Assembly (NCBI GenBank): GCA_963727015.1
Contig: CAVSEV010000014.1
Location: forward strand, 122,051 to 186,050
DNA from: DATFVJ01 sp963727015
Lineage (GTDB): Bacteria > Actinomycetota > Actinomycetes > Streptosporangiales > Streptosporangiaceae
DNA length: 64,000 bases
Reading direction: 5' to 3'
Positions 18,194-27,296 of this stretch are shown in pieces (the first letter of the stretch is position 1; every line of letters begins with the position of its first letter). A program made the position numbers and the translations under genes. Below the pieces are notes generated by a model that worked only from the letters and a program-made list of their open reading frames with translations, was not told the DNA's origin and made no database searches.

Positions 18194-18655
18194 GTGCGCG
18201 ACATCGAGGCCAGTGCCGGGGTGCGGGCGCTCATCGGAGCGGAAAAGCTCCGCGAGCTGCATGGGGACGCCTTTGTGCGGTACGAGTGCTGGCAGTGCGG
18301 CAGGACAGGCCGCACTACCGAGCCCACATCAGTAATCGTGGTTGGTCACCGGGTTTTCCGGGTGGTCAGGCTCGCGCATGCTGGCTGCGCACATTCGCAC
18401 ATCATCGAGGTCGGCGCCGCCGAGATGAGGGCGGTGGCCGGCGAACTGACGCGCCGCAATACTGCCAGCAAGCCCGGGGAGCAGGCCGGCCGTCTCGCTG
18501 CGGCGAGACCCGGGCACGGGGGTGCCTGGCATGAAGACGACGCGGCTGGCCGCGCAGGCCGGGTCTGGACGGTAACCCGCTGCGGCGGCACACCGGCAAG
18601 TTCGCAGCGCGGATATTTCTTACCCTGGAGGTGGGGAGAGGATGAGCGATCCTGA
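18194..18655 (+). CDS. Hypothetical protein with a CxxC pair
   Basis: GTG start (MRDIEASAGVRALIGAEKLR). The first 90 residues are convincing: 'RYECWQCGRTGRTTEPTSVI' holds a CxxC pair that could bind a metal, followed by 'VFRVVRLAHAGCAHSHIIEV'. The C-terminal third is low in predicted structure and overlaps the following sulfatase start by 14 bases, so a shift near 18480 that lengthens the frame is possible. It lies between DUF7144 and the sulfatase on the same strand with tight spacing, suggesting one operon. No family assigned. Confidence 0.55.
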   Translation: MRDIEASAGVRALIGAEKLRELHGDAFVRYECWQCGRTGRTTEPTSVIVVGHRVFRVVRLAHAGCAHSHIIEVGAAEMRAVAGELTRRNTASKPGEQAGRLAAARPGHGGAWHEDDAAGRAGRVWTVTRCGGTPASSQRGYFLPWRWGEDERS

Positions 18656-21050
18656 CCGTACGAAGCTGCCGATTCGCAGGCCGCCGTTTCAGGGGGTGTG
18701 CAATAAGACGCTGGCGGGGTCGGAGCCGGACTGGAACCTGATCGGGCATGTCGAGCCTCCGGAGGGGTCCCCGAATGTGCTGCTGGTGCTGATCGATGAT
18801 GCCGGTTTCGGCAACCCCAGCACGTTCGGCGGGCCGATAGCGACCCCGAACTACACGCGGATAGCCGAGGGCGGGCTGCGGTACAACCGGTTCCATGTCA
18901 CGGCGCTGTGCTCGCCGACGCGGGCGGCGCTGCTGACCGGGCGCAACAGCCACACCGTCGGCGTCGGCTCGGTCGGTGAGTTCGCGGGCGGGTTCCCCGG
19001 GTATTCGGCGACCTTGCCGCGCGATTGCGCGCCGCTGCCTCGTGTCTTGCGGGACAACGGGTACAGCACCGCGGCGTTCGGCAAGTGGCACCTGACACCC
19101 GACGGGCAGCAGGGCCCGGCCGGGCCGCTCGACCGCTGGCCGACCGGATGGGGCTTTGACTACTTCTACGGCTTCCTCGGCGGCGGGGCCAGCCAGTGGG
19201 ATCCGTGCCTGGCGGAGAACCAGAAGATCATCGGAACGGAGCCGGAGTACTACGACAAGGAGAACCCTTACTACCTCCCGGACGCGATGGCCGACAAGAC
19301 GATCGAGTGGCTGCACGGGGTCCGCGCCCAGGACGCGCACAAGCCGTTCTTCATCTACTTCTCCACCGGCTGCAGCCACGCCCCCCATCACGTGGCGAAG
19401 GCCTGGGCCGACAAGTACAAGGGCAAGTTCGACCAGGGGTGGGACAGGCTACGGGAGGAAACCTTCGCGCGGCAGAAGGCGCTCGGCGTGATACCCGCCG
19501 ATGCCGAGCTGACGGCCAGGAACGAGGCGTTCCCCGCCTGGGATGACGTGCCCGAGCATCTCAAGCCGTTCTACGCCCGCCAGATGGAGGTGTACGCGGG
19601 CTACTCCGAGAACGCCGACCACAACGCCGGCCGCGTGATCGACGCCATCGGCGAGCTCGGCGAGCTGGACAACACGCTGATCATCTGGATCTGGGGCGAC
19701 AACGGCGCCAGCATGGAGGGGACGGTCACCGGCTCGTTCAACGAGCTGACCATGCAGAACGGCATCCCGCTGACCGATGAGATGCAGCTGCAGCTCTCCG
19801 AGCGCTACGGCGGCATCGAGGCCTGGGGCGGCGAGATGATGGATCCGCATTACGGGGCGGCGTGGGCGTGGGCCGGCAACACCCCGTTCCAGTGGGGCAA
19901 GCAGGTCGGCTCGCACCTGGGCGGCACCCGGAACCCGATGGTCATCCACTGGCCGGGGCGGGTCACCGCCGCCGGCGGGCTCCGCTCGCAGTTCACGCAC
20001 GTCACCGACGTCGCGCCGACCATCCTCGACATCGCCGGGATCCCGGTCCCGTCGTCGGTGGACGGGATCGATCAGGAGCCCATGCACGGCGTGACGTTCG
20101 CCGGCACGCTGGCCGACGCGGCGGCGCCCGAACGGCATACCCAGCAGTACTTCGAGACCGTCGGCAACCGGGCGATGTACAAGGACGGCTGGTGGCTGGC
20201 GATGCGGACGCCGCGGATCCCGTGGGTTCTCACACCCGAAGCCCTGAAACCGTACGCGCCCGGTGTCTGGGACCCGGACAGCGATCCGGCCGAGCTGTAT
20301 TACCTGCCCGACGATTACAGCCAAGCGCACGACCTGGCGGCCGGGCATCCGGACAAGGTCGCCGAGCTGAAAGAGCTTTTCTGGGCCGAGGCCGAGCGGT
20401 ACAAGGTGCTGCCGCTGCTGGCAACCATGTCCACCTTCTTCGGCATGCTGCCGCCGCTGCCAGCCGACGCCAGGTTCGAGTTCCGCGGGGACGTGCAGAA
20501 CGTGCTGTCGGGGATGATCCCGCGGATCTACAACCACTCCTACGCGATCAGCGCGGACCTGGTCATCCCGTCCGAGGGGGCCGAGGGCGTGATCGTGGCC
20601 GAGGCCGACCACCTGGGCGGATTCTCGCTCTGGGTCCAGGACGGCAAGCTCACCCACACCTACTCGATGATGGGCGTATTCATCTACCGGCAGCAGGCCG
20701 AAGAACCGCTGCCAGCCGGGGAGGTGAACGTGCGGATGGAGTTCGCCGCCGACGCGCCCAAGCCCGCCACCGGCGGCGAGGTGACCCTGTACATCAACGA
20801 CCGGCCCGTCGGCAAGGGCCGCATGGACCACACCGTCCCGGTCCGCTTCTCCGGTTACGCGGGCATGGACATCGGCCGCGACAACGGCGGAGTCGTCGAC
20901 CGCAGCTACGAAGACAAGAAGCCGTTCCCGTTCACCGGCACGATCAAGAAGGTGGTCTTCGACGTCAAGCCGCACCTGTCCGACGAGGACGAGCAAGAGC
21001 TGCACGCGGCTGCCCGCCACGGGGACGCGGCGCACGCGCTCGCACAGTGA
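18642..21050 (+). CDS. Type I sulfatase (arylsulfatase family)
   Basis: An 802-residue intact protein. The sulfatase signature CSPTRAALLTGR begins at Cys90, the residue converted to formylglycine in the type I family (by an FGE or anaerobic enzyme not encoded here). Metal-binding aspartates are in 'LVLIDDAGFG' (about 50-56), and 'GKWHLTP' and 'WGDNGAS' provide other conserved active-site residues. A C-terminal beta-rich region (about 600-790) is typical of the long actinobacterial arylsulfatases. A GGAG ribosome site precedes the ATG. No signal peptide is visible at the N-terminus, so it may be cytoplasmic. Substrate is not predictable; hydrolysis of a sulfate ester is expected. Confidence 0.9.
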   Translation: MSDPDRTKLPIRRPPFQGVCNKTLAGSEPDWNLIGHVEPPEGSPNVLLVLIDDAGFGNPSTFGGPIATPNYTRIAEGGLRYNRFHVTALCSPTRAALLTGRNSHTVGVGSVGEFAGGFPGYSATLPRDCAPLPRVLRDNGYSTAAFGKWHLTPDGQQGPAGPLDRWPTGWGFDYFYGFLGGGASQWDPCLAENQKIIGTEPEYYDKENPYYLPDAMADKTIEWLHGVRAQDAHKPFFIYFSTGCSHAPHHVAKAWADKYKGKFDQGWDRLREETFARQKALGVIPADAELTARNEAFPAWDDVPEHLKPFYARQMEVYAGYSENADHNAGRVIDAIGELGELDNTLIIWIWGDNGASMEGTVTGSFNELTMQNGIPLTDEMQLQLSERYGGIEAWGGEMMDPHYGAAWAWAGNTPFQWGKQVGSHLGGTRNPMVIHWPGRVTAAGGLRSQFTHVTDVAPTILDIAGIPVPSSVDGIDQEPMHGVTFAGTLADAAAPERHTQQYFETVGNRAMYKDGWWLAMRTPRIPWVLTPEALKPYAPGVWDPDSDPAELYYLPDDYSQAHDLAAGHPDKVAELKELFWAEAERYKVLPLLATMSTFFGMLPPLPADARFEFRGDVQNVLSGMIPRIYNHSYAISADLVIPSEGAEGVIVAEADHLGGFSLWVQDGKLTHTYSMMGVFIYRQQAEEPLPAGEVNVRMEFAADAPKPATGGEVTLYINDRPVGKGRMDHTVPVRFSGYAGMDIGRDNGGVVDRSYEDKKPFPFTGTIKKVVFDVKPHLSDEDEQELHAAARHGDAAHALAQ

Positions 21051-21081
21051 GCGCCACCCGTCTGGCCTGAGGAGGTTCTCC

Positions 21082-21597
21082 ATGAAGTTCGATGACGAGA
21101 CGACCGACGTGCTGATCGGCGGCTACCTGTCCAAAGACGCCGCCCACGACGACTACGAGGCCGCCCTGGCCAGCGGCGGCTACCTGCACGGCGCGGTGGT
21201 CGTCAGCAAAGACCTCAAAGGCGACCTGACCGTAGAGCAGACCGACCACATGGTCCGCGAGGGCGCCGCGGGCCTGGGCGCTGTCGGGTTCGCGGTCGGG
21301 CTGTTCGCACCGCCGCTGCTCGCCGCGACCGCGATCGGCGCGGTGATCGGCGCCGGGGCCGGCAAGCTGCTGCACCACAAGACCGAAAGCAAACTGGAGG
21401 AACAAGCCGGGGCCACCATCCCCGTCGGCGGCGCCGGCCTGATCCTCGCCTACCCGCACTCCGCGGCCGCCAAAGTCGAACCCGCCGTGACCCGCGCCAT
21501 CAAGAAAGTCGTCGGCGAGGCAGAAGGCCACCACGTGCAGGCCCTCAAGGGCGCGATCGCCGATGCGCAGCAGAAGATGGCCGAAAGCGGCGCCTGA
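21082..21597 (+). CDS. DUF1269-like protein with a glycine-rich hydrophobic segment
   Basis: Starts MKFDDETTDVLIGGYLSKDA after a strong GAGGAGG site, 31 bases behind the sulfatase stop, so probably the last gene of the same operon. The N-terminal half has an alpha/beta 'YEAALASGGYLHGAVVVSKD' pattern. Residues about 70-95 form a hydrophobic, glycine-rich stretch (AVGLFAPPLLAATAIGAVIG) as in DUF1269/TM2-like stress proteins. A C-terminal helical region follows. Function unknown; homologues are often found with stress genes. Confidence 0.7.
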   Translation: MKFDDETTDVLIGGYLSKDAAHDDYEAALASGGYLHGAVVVSKDLKGDLTVEQTDHMVREGAAGLGAVGFAVGLFAPPLLAATAIGAVIGAGAGKLLHHKTESKLEEQAGATIPVGGAGLILAYPHSAAAKVEPAVTRAIKKVVGEAEGHHVQALKGAIADAQQKMAESGA

Positions 21598-21655
21598 CAC
21601 TGGATGAGGGCTGTGATGTGATCCCGCCAGTCCGCCAGGCGCAACTGGCTGGGGG

Positions 21656-22812
21656 CTAGTTGGGCCGGTGGGGAGGCGCGGATGGCTGATCAGCTGCCGA
21701 GCTGGACCGACGGGCAGGCGAAGGCGCAGGTTCTGGAGTGCTGTAGTCGGCCGCGTAGGCCGTCCAGTCTCCGGAGGAGGCTCGTTGCCAGGCGACAGCG
21801 ACGCTGATGTGGATGCCGAGCAATCGCGCAAGCAGGGCTGCCGGGAGTTCGGTGGCGAGGCCGAACAGCGCGGTCGAGCGGGCCTGGCCTGGGCGGAGCC
21901 CGAGTTTGTGAAGTCGTTCGCTGAGCTGGCAGGCGCTGATGGGCCGGCCGGGCTGCCCCCGGGGAACAGCCAGCGCGAGGTTCCCTGGTCGCCGAGCGCG
22001 GCGTGTCCGCGCCGCCCGGCGCCGAGCTGGAGGACGAGCGCGTCGAGGGGCTCGGGCAAAACGATGGGCTCGCGGCCGAGCCGGAGCCGTACTTGCTGCT
22101 CGTGGGCGTGGACATGGTCGAGGGTGAGGCGGCTGATCGCGGCGGTGCCCTGGGCGTAGAGGAGAACGAGCAGCCCGGCGACGCGGTCCTCGGGTTTGAC
22201 GGTGTCGTCGTGGAGCAGCCTGCGGGCGTGGTCCCATCGGGCCTCGGCGTCGATGACGCGGCTCGGCCCGTCCCATTTTATGGCAGCGAAGTCCAGGCTG
22301 GTCAGCTTCTGACGCCTTGCCCAGCGGACGAAGTTCCCGGCCTCGCGGCGATGGGCGGCATGCTCGCTGGTCAGCCAGGTGTCGAGGTCACCCTGCCGGG
22401 CGGTGGCCAGCTCGAGGCCGCGGGCGGTGAGCCAGTCCAGCAGCGTGATCGCGGCCCTGACGTGCCGCTGGACGGCGACGGCCTGGCCGTGGCTGACGTG
22501 CTGGCCGCCGGCGCGGTGCCGAGCCGGCGCAGCGCATGCCAGAGGGCGGCGCGGTGCAGCAGCTGCCGCTCGCTGTGATTGCCGCGTCCGGCGATGGTGG
22601 CTGTGATCCAGCGTTCGAGGCGGATCATGTGCTCGTCACGGGGGGCAGCGCGCCGGTGGCGACCAGGACGCTGCGCAGGTGCTTGATGGGTTTGCTGTCG
22701 GGTAGCTCGTCGAGGGCAGCGTGGGTCAGTGCCCGTTCGCCTGCGGCGAGCTCGCGCAAGATCGCGGCAGCGGTGTTCTTGTTCAGCCAGCTGAGCACCG
22801 TGTCGGGGCGGT
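21656..22812 (-). pseudogene. Integrase-associated tyrosine-recombinase-like protein, frameshifted and 5'-truncated
   Basis: Reading the minus strand across frames gives 'DTVLSWLNKNTAAAILREL', 'HMIRLERWITATIAGRGN', 'LDALVLQLGAGRRGH' and finally 'RPISACQLSERLHKLGLRPG', 'LFGLATELPAALLARLLGIH' and 'VAVAWQRASSGDWTAYAAD'. The last block is a degenerate recombinase C-terminus (no clear catalytic Tyr) that I recognise from the partner gene of a common actinobacterial integrase pair. At least one shift lies near 21960. The N-terminal third is missing: the gene is fused directly to the truncated upstream integrase. Confidence 0.55.
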
Positions 22813-23451
22813 GAGCAGGTGCTCGCCGGCGAACGCGGCGGCGGCCAGCAGCGGGGCGTGATAGCGGGCCAGCACCGGCACGGCGCGGGGCCGGTGGCCG
22901 TGCACCTGCACGATGACGCCGCCGGGCTGCTGGCAGATGTCGGTGCCGCGCACGGCGCGCAGGTCAGAGCGGATCAGCCCGGCGCCAGCGCCCAGGCATA
23001 CCATCGCGGCCCCGCGCATCCGCCGGGCGAGGGTGGGCTGCGCATCGGCGAGCGCGAGGAACCCGGCGATCTCGGCAGCCGTGTACGGCGCCTTGGCGCG
23101 CTCGCGGGGCAGCGGCGCGTCCGCCGGGTCCAGGTGCGGCACCACGCGCCGGGCGATGAACCGCAGGCCGGTGCGCAGCGTCCGGCGGGCCGGCCCCGAC
23201 AGCCCCGGAGCGTGCGCGGTGAACCGCTCGATCACCGACGGGTGCAAAAGCACCGCCGGGGCAGGCTCCGGGCCCAGCGGGATCGCCCAGCCGGCCAGCT
23301 TCCCCGCGGCCCACAGCAGATTCTTGGCCCGGTCCCCGGCCGGCGCCGCCTGCGACACGACCTGCCGGGCGAACGTTGCGGCCTGCGGCGGCGCCGGCGA
23401 CGGCTGCCAGGCGGCGATGTCAGCCGGCCACCCCGTCCTCATCACCCGCAT
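22783..23451 (-). pseudogene. Tyrosine integrase, 3'-truncated
   Basis: Begins MRVMRTGWPADIAAWQPSPA at 23451. It contains 'AKAPYTAAEIAGFLALADAQ', 'RMRGAAMVCLGAGAGLIRSD' and 'LRAVRGTDI', the start of a recombinase catalytic domain, then 'GHRPRAVPVLARYHAPLLAA' before the frame runs out at the junction with the partner gene. The C-terminal catalytic residues (HxxR, Y) are lost, so a deletion has joined two neighbouring genes. It is divergent from the DUF6788 gene at 23508, with a 56-base gap that would hold both promoters. Confidence 0.55.
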
Positions 23452-23507
23452 TCACGCAGTAATCTATACTGCAAGAAGGAGCTGGGATCACGGACCCGCG
23501 TGCGACC

Positions 23508-23894
23508 ATGGACAGCGTGTCGCCCACCACAGGCCAGCAGGCTCGCGCCGCCGGAATCGCCGCCGAGCTCGCCAGCCTCGGCCTCGCCCTGCCCGGCACC
23601 CTCATCGAGCGGCACGTCCGCTGCGGCAAGCCCGGCTGCCGCTGCCACGCCGACCCGCCCGTCTTGCACGGCCCCTACTGGCAGTGGACCCGCAAGCTGG
23701 CCGGCAAGACCATCACCCGGCTCGTCCCCGGCGACCAGCTCGACGACTACCGGCAATGGCTCGGCAACCACCGCCGGCTCCGCGCCCTGGTCGCCGAGCT
23801 CGAAGCCCTCACCCTGGCCATCGCTGACGCCGGCCAGCCAGGCAAGCGCCGGACCCCGGCCCGCGCAGGCAAGAACAGGCAAACCACCGCATGA
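23508..23894 (+). CDS. DUF6788 family protein
   Basis: A 128-residue intact small protein with the family core: 'ERHVRCGKPGCRCHADPPVL', 'HGPYWQWTRKLAGKT' and 'ITRLVPGDQLDDYRQW'. The CGKPGCRC cysteines could bind metal or nucleic acid. The C-terminal third is helical and basic. DUF6788 proteins are small and of unknown role; they recur next to transposases and integrases in actinobacteria. Here it lies between a truncated integrase (divergent) and an IS66 transposase (downstream, same strand). A second member, at 34016-34432, accompanies an ISKra4-type transposase. Confidence 0.75.
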   Translation: MDSVSPTTGQQARAAGIAAELASLGLALPGTLIERHVRCGKPGCRCHADPPVLHGPYWQWTRKLAGKTITRLVPGDQLDDYRQWLGNHRRLRALVAELEALTLAIADAGQPGKRRTPARAGKNRQTTA

Positions 23895-25172
23895 CACCGT
23901 GGCTGCGCCACGCTTAACCTGTGGGCAAGCCCCCTCACGGCATGCGTTCCTGCAGGTCACGGCGTCACCTGGTGTTTGAACCTTTAGTGCAGGTTCAGCA
24001 TGCTTGGGGCTCGTGCCTGAGGAGCCCAGCCCGTCCGATGAGTTCGCGGGGCAGCGTCAGCTACTGTCGCGGCTGCGGGCTGTGGTGGAGACGAAGGACG
24101 CGGAGAACGCGGTGCTGCGGCGGGAGCTGGATGCCGAGCGGGAGCTGAGGCGACGGCTGGAGCTGCGGCTGGCGGAGCTGGAACGGCGCCTGTCGATGGA
24201 CAGCTGTGACTCGGGGACGCCTTCGCCGGCGGAGCGGATCGGGGCGAAAGAGGCGCGGCGGGCGCGGCAGCAGTCGGAGCGGGAGCGGCGCGGGGACCGG
24301 AAGCGAGGCGGGCAGCCCGGGCATCAGGGCAAGGGCCTGCAGCGGGATCCGGACCCGGATGAGAAGAAGGACGCGGAGCCGCCGGCGGAGTGCCGCCAGT
24401 GCGGGGCCGGCCTGGACGGCGCGCAGGCCGCGGGCTCGCGGTGGGCGCAGGTCATCGAAGTGGAGGTCATCCGGAAGGCGACCGAGTGGGCGCTGCCGGG
24501 CCTGGCGTGCCGGTGCTGCGGGACGGTCACGTTCGCGGAGCCGCCGCCCGGCGCGCACCCGGGCTCGGTGTCCTACGGGGCGGTGCTGAACGCCGCCGCG
24601 GTGCTGACCGCGTACGGGAACGTGCCGCCCGAGCGTGCCGCGCAGGTCATGGCCATGCTGCTGGGGGTTGCGGTCTCGCCGGGCTGGGTGGACAAGGCCA
24701 GCGCCCGGCTGGCGGCGCAGCTGGGGAAAGCCGGGTTCGACGCTGCCATGCTCGCGGCACTGGCCGGGGAGAAAGCGCTGGCCGCGGACGAGACCCCGGT
24801 GAACGTGCTGGGCAAGGACGCCCCGCAGCCGGCTGCGCGGGGGGAAGCGGACGAAGGGGACCCGGAAGAGAAGCAGAAGACAGCGCCGGGCGCCCCGCAC
24901 GCGCTGATCATCCGGACCCCGGACGGCCGGCTGACCTGGCTGCAGGCCCTCGCCTCGCGGCGCAAGGGCGATGTCGCCGCGGGGATCCCGGCCGCGTTCA
25001 CCGGGTTCTTGATGACGGACGGCTACCCGGCTACCAGCACCTTCTCGCGCGGCTGGCCGGCATCCAGCAGTGCTGCCAGCACGTGATCAGAAGATGCCGG
25101 GCGGTCATGAAACTCGGCCCCGGCGGCCTGCAGTCCTGGGCAGGCGACGTCATCGCGATCCTGCGCGAGGCG

Positions 25173-25182
25173 CACCAGGCCG
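25173..25182. repeat. Target-site duplication, left copy
   Basis: CACCAGGCCG immediately left of the IS256-type element; identical to 27287-27296. It lies within the IS66 coding sequence (His-Gln-Ala codons). Confidence 0.75.
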
Positions 25183-25535
25183 AGTGTGTCAGAAATTTTG
25201 TGCGCGGGACTTTTTCCTGTCCGGTACCAGATGTTTATCCGGTACTCTTTCTTCGCGCTATCTGATGTCCTTGTGCCCGTTTTATTCAGCGGGCACGGGA
25301 AATCGGACTTCCCGTGCTATTCCGGGCCGATGCTGCGTGTCCCGGTTTTCTTCCCATCGTGCTCGTTCCGGGCGCCGCCGCCCTGTCCTTGCCGGATCAC
25401 CTGACAGCTGTTCCCGTGGGTGACTTAAATATAGCAGATGGTGACGGGCGAGGCGGGTGACACGCGCGTGCCTTTTCCTCTTTTTATTTCTCAAGGTGCG
25501 TTCGGGCGGTGCCGCATCCCGGGCCGTGCCCGGGG

Positions 25536-25790
25536 TCAGGGGTGCAGGATGCCGGTGTGCCCGGCGATCGCGTCGTCCAGGTCGGCGGCCGCGATCGCGA
25601 GGGCGATGTGCAGGTCTTCCAGGCCGTCCCTGTCCGGGGCGGCCGCCGCGCAGGCGGCTTCGGCCTCTGGCTGCCCGGCCAGCGCCCCCGCCAGCGCGGC
25701 CGCGTCGGCGAGCAGGTCAGCGACCTGCCCGGCGTCGATCGCGTCCAGCGGGACGCTCCCGGCCGGCGTGCCGTCCGGCGGTATCGGCAT
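25536..25790 (-). CDS. Small acidic passenger ORF of the IS256-type element (84 aa)
   Basis: Starts MPIPPDGTPAGSVPLDAIDA 20 bases behind the transposase stop on the same strand, ending at 25536. The protein is acidic and alanine-rich ('DLLADAAALAGALAGQPEAE', 'ALAIAAADLDDAIAGHTG'), predicted fully helical, with no known domain. Tight spacing suggests translation from the transposase transcript. Function unknown; whether it is conserved with the transposase decides if it is a real accessory gene. Confidence 0.45.
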   Translation of the reverse strand: MPIPPDGTPAGSVPLDAIDAGQVADLLADAAALAGALAGQPEAEAACAAAAPDRDGLEDLHIALAIAAADLDDAIAGHTGILHP

Positions 25791-25809
25791 CCTGCACCCC
25801 CCGTGCTGC

Positions 25810-27198
25810 TCAGGCCCGGTCGGCGAACCGCCCGGGCCAGCGGGCGACCATCTCGCCCCAGGCCTCGCGCCAGCCCTGGGTGACGTGGCCCTCGATCAGC
25901 CGCGGCGCCCCGTCCCGCTGCGCCTTGGGCTTGCCGGACTGCCTGGCGCGCTGCTCGGCCCTTTTCTCCTCAGCGTCGAGGATAGCCAGCCACAGCGTCT
26001 TGGCGACCGAGTCGTCGTTCGGGAACTGCGTGCGCGTCTTGAGGACTTTCCGCATCTCCCGGTTGAAACTCTCGATGGCATTTGTCGTGTAAAGCACCTT
26101 CCGCAGCGCCGGGCCGTATTCCAGGAACGGGATGAAACGGTCCCAGGCCCGTTCCCAGACCGCCACAGCCGCCGGGTACTTCTTCCCCAGCGGCGTGCCG
26201 GAGAAATCCGCCAGCGCCGCGTAGGCCGCGTCCGCGTCGCACGCGGTATAGACGGCCCGCAGGCCCGCCGCCATCGCCTTGCGGTCGGTATACGACGCGT
26301 AATTCAGACTCCGCCGTATCAGGTGCACCGTGCAGGTCTGCACGGTGGTCTGCGGCCATGTCGCCGTGATCTCCTCGCCCAGGCCGGACAGCCCGTCGCA
26401 GCACACGAACAGCACTTCCTCCAGGCCCCGGTTCCGCAGCTGGGCCAGCGCCTGCGCCCACGCCTTGGCCCCCTCAGACGCGGCGACCCAGATCCCCAGC
26501 ACCCGCTTCGCGCCGCCGTCGTCGATCCCGACCGCGATGTTCACCGCCTTGTTCCGCACCGCCGACCCGTCGCGGACCTTCGCGACCAGCGCGTCGATGT
26601 AGACCACCGGGTAGAACGGCTCCAGCGGCCGGTACTGCCATTCGCGCATCTGCTCCAGCGCGGCATCGGTCACCCGCGAGATCGTGTCCGGCGACAGGTC
26701 CACGCCCGCCGTCTGCCGCACGTGCCGGGCGATGTCCCGCACGGACATGCCCTTGGCGTACAGGCTGATGACCACCGCGTTCAGCCCGTCGCTGCGCGTG
26801 GCCTGCTTCGGCACCAGCGCCGGGACAAAGCTCCCGTCCCGGTCCCGCGGCACCGCCAGCCGCACCGGCCCCACCTCCGTGTTCAGCGTCTTGGCGCTGG
26901 ACCCGTTCCGCCGGTTCCCCCCGCCGTCACCGGCGCCCGCGTCCCCCAGGTGCGCGCCGAGCTCCGCCGCCAGCCCCGCCTGCAGCACCTGCCCGATCAC
27001 CCCCGTCAAAAGCCCGCCCGGCCCCGTCAGCACCGCCGGCTCCCCGGACCTGGCCCGCTCCGCCAGCTGACCCGCCAGCGACGCCACCACCTCCTCCGGC
27101 AGCACCAGCCCCGGCGCCTCACCCCCGTCCGGGCCCGCCGGCGAAAATCCCCCCGCCAGGTCCTCGACTTCCCCCGCCGGAGTCTCTACTGTTGTCAT
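25810..27198 (-). CDS. IS256 (mutator) family transposase
   Basis: 462-residue intact protein, start at 27198. Family signature 'PVVYIDALVAKVRDGSAVRN' carries the first catalytic Asp, 'EEVLFVCCDGLSGLGEEI' the second, and 'ALRKVLYTTNAIESFNREMR' the region of the catalytic Glu. The N-terminal 'GLAAELGAHLGDAGAGDGG..RNGSSAKT' is the DNA-binding part. Length and motif order are normal. No frameshift or stop, in contrast to the IS66 gene that it interrupts. Confidence 0.9.
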   Translation of the reverse strand: MTTVETPAGEVEDLAGGFSPAGPDGGEAPGLVLPEEVVASLAGQLAERARSGEPAVLTGPGGLLTGVIGQVLQAGLAAELGAHLGDAGAGDGGGNRRNGSSAKTLNTEVGPVRLAVPRDRDGSFVPALVPKQATRSDGLNAVVISLYAKGMSVRDIARHVRQTAGVDLSPDTISRVTDAALEQMREWQYRPLEPFYPVVYIDALVAKVRDGSAVRNKAVNIAVGIDDGGAKRVLGIWVAASEGAKAWAQALAQLRNRGLEEVLFVCCDGLSGLGEEITATWPQTTVQTCTVHLIRRSLNYASYTDRKAMAAGLRAVYTACDADAAYAALADFSGTPLGKKYPAAVAVWERAWDRFIPFLEYGPALRKVLYTTNAIESFNREMRKVLKTRTQFPNDDSVAKTLWLAILDAEEKRAEQRARQSGKPKAQRDGAPRLIEGHVTQGWREAWGEMVARWPGRFADRA

Positions 27199-27286
27199 CT
27201 TGACCTCCCCATGGTCGCGGCCACCCCCTGTGGCCTGCGGAAACGCTCCTGTTTACCACCCCCCCGCACAAAATTTCTGACAGACT

Positions 27287-27296
27287 CACCAGGCCG
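27287..27296. repeat. Target-site duplication, right copy
   Basis: CACCAGGCCG directly right of the IS256-type element, matching 25173-25182. Confidence 0.75.

Larger units (their letters stand above)
25183..27286 (-). mobile_element. IS256-family insertion sequence within the IS66 gene
   Basis: Terminal inverted repeats: left AGTGTGTCAGAAATTTTGTGC (from 25183) and right, read inward, AGTCTGTCAGAAATTTTGTGC (from 27286), differing at one position. A 10-base direct repeat flanks both ends, close to the 8-9 bases usual in this family. The element is 2.1 kb, longer than a one-gene IS256, because it has about 350 bases of non-coding DNA on the left and a second small ORF behind the transposase. 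Transposase and repeats look intact, so the element may be active. Confidence 0.8.

Noticed and set aside
19449..21083. A 544-codon minus-strand open frame
   Set aside because: Shadow of the sulfatase gene.
20965..22059. A 364-codon minus-strand open frame
   Set aside because: Only its first 35 codons are real (integrase partner remnant); the rest is antisense of the DUF1269-like gene and sulfatase end.
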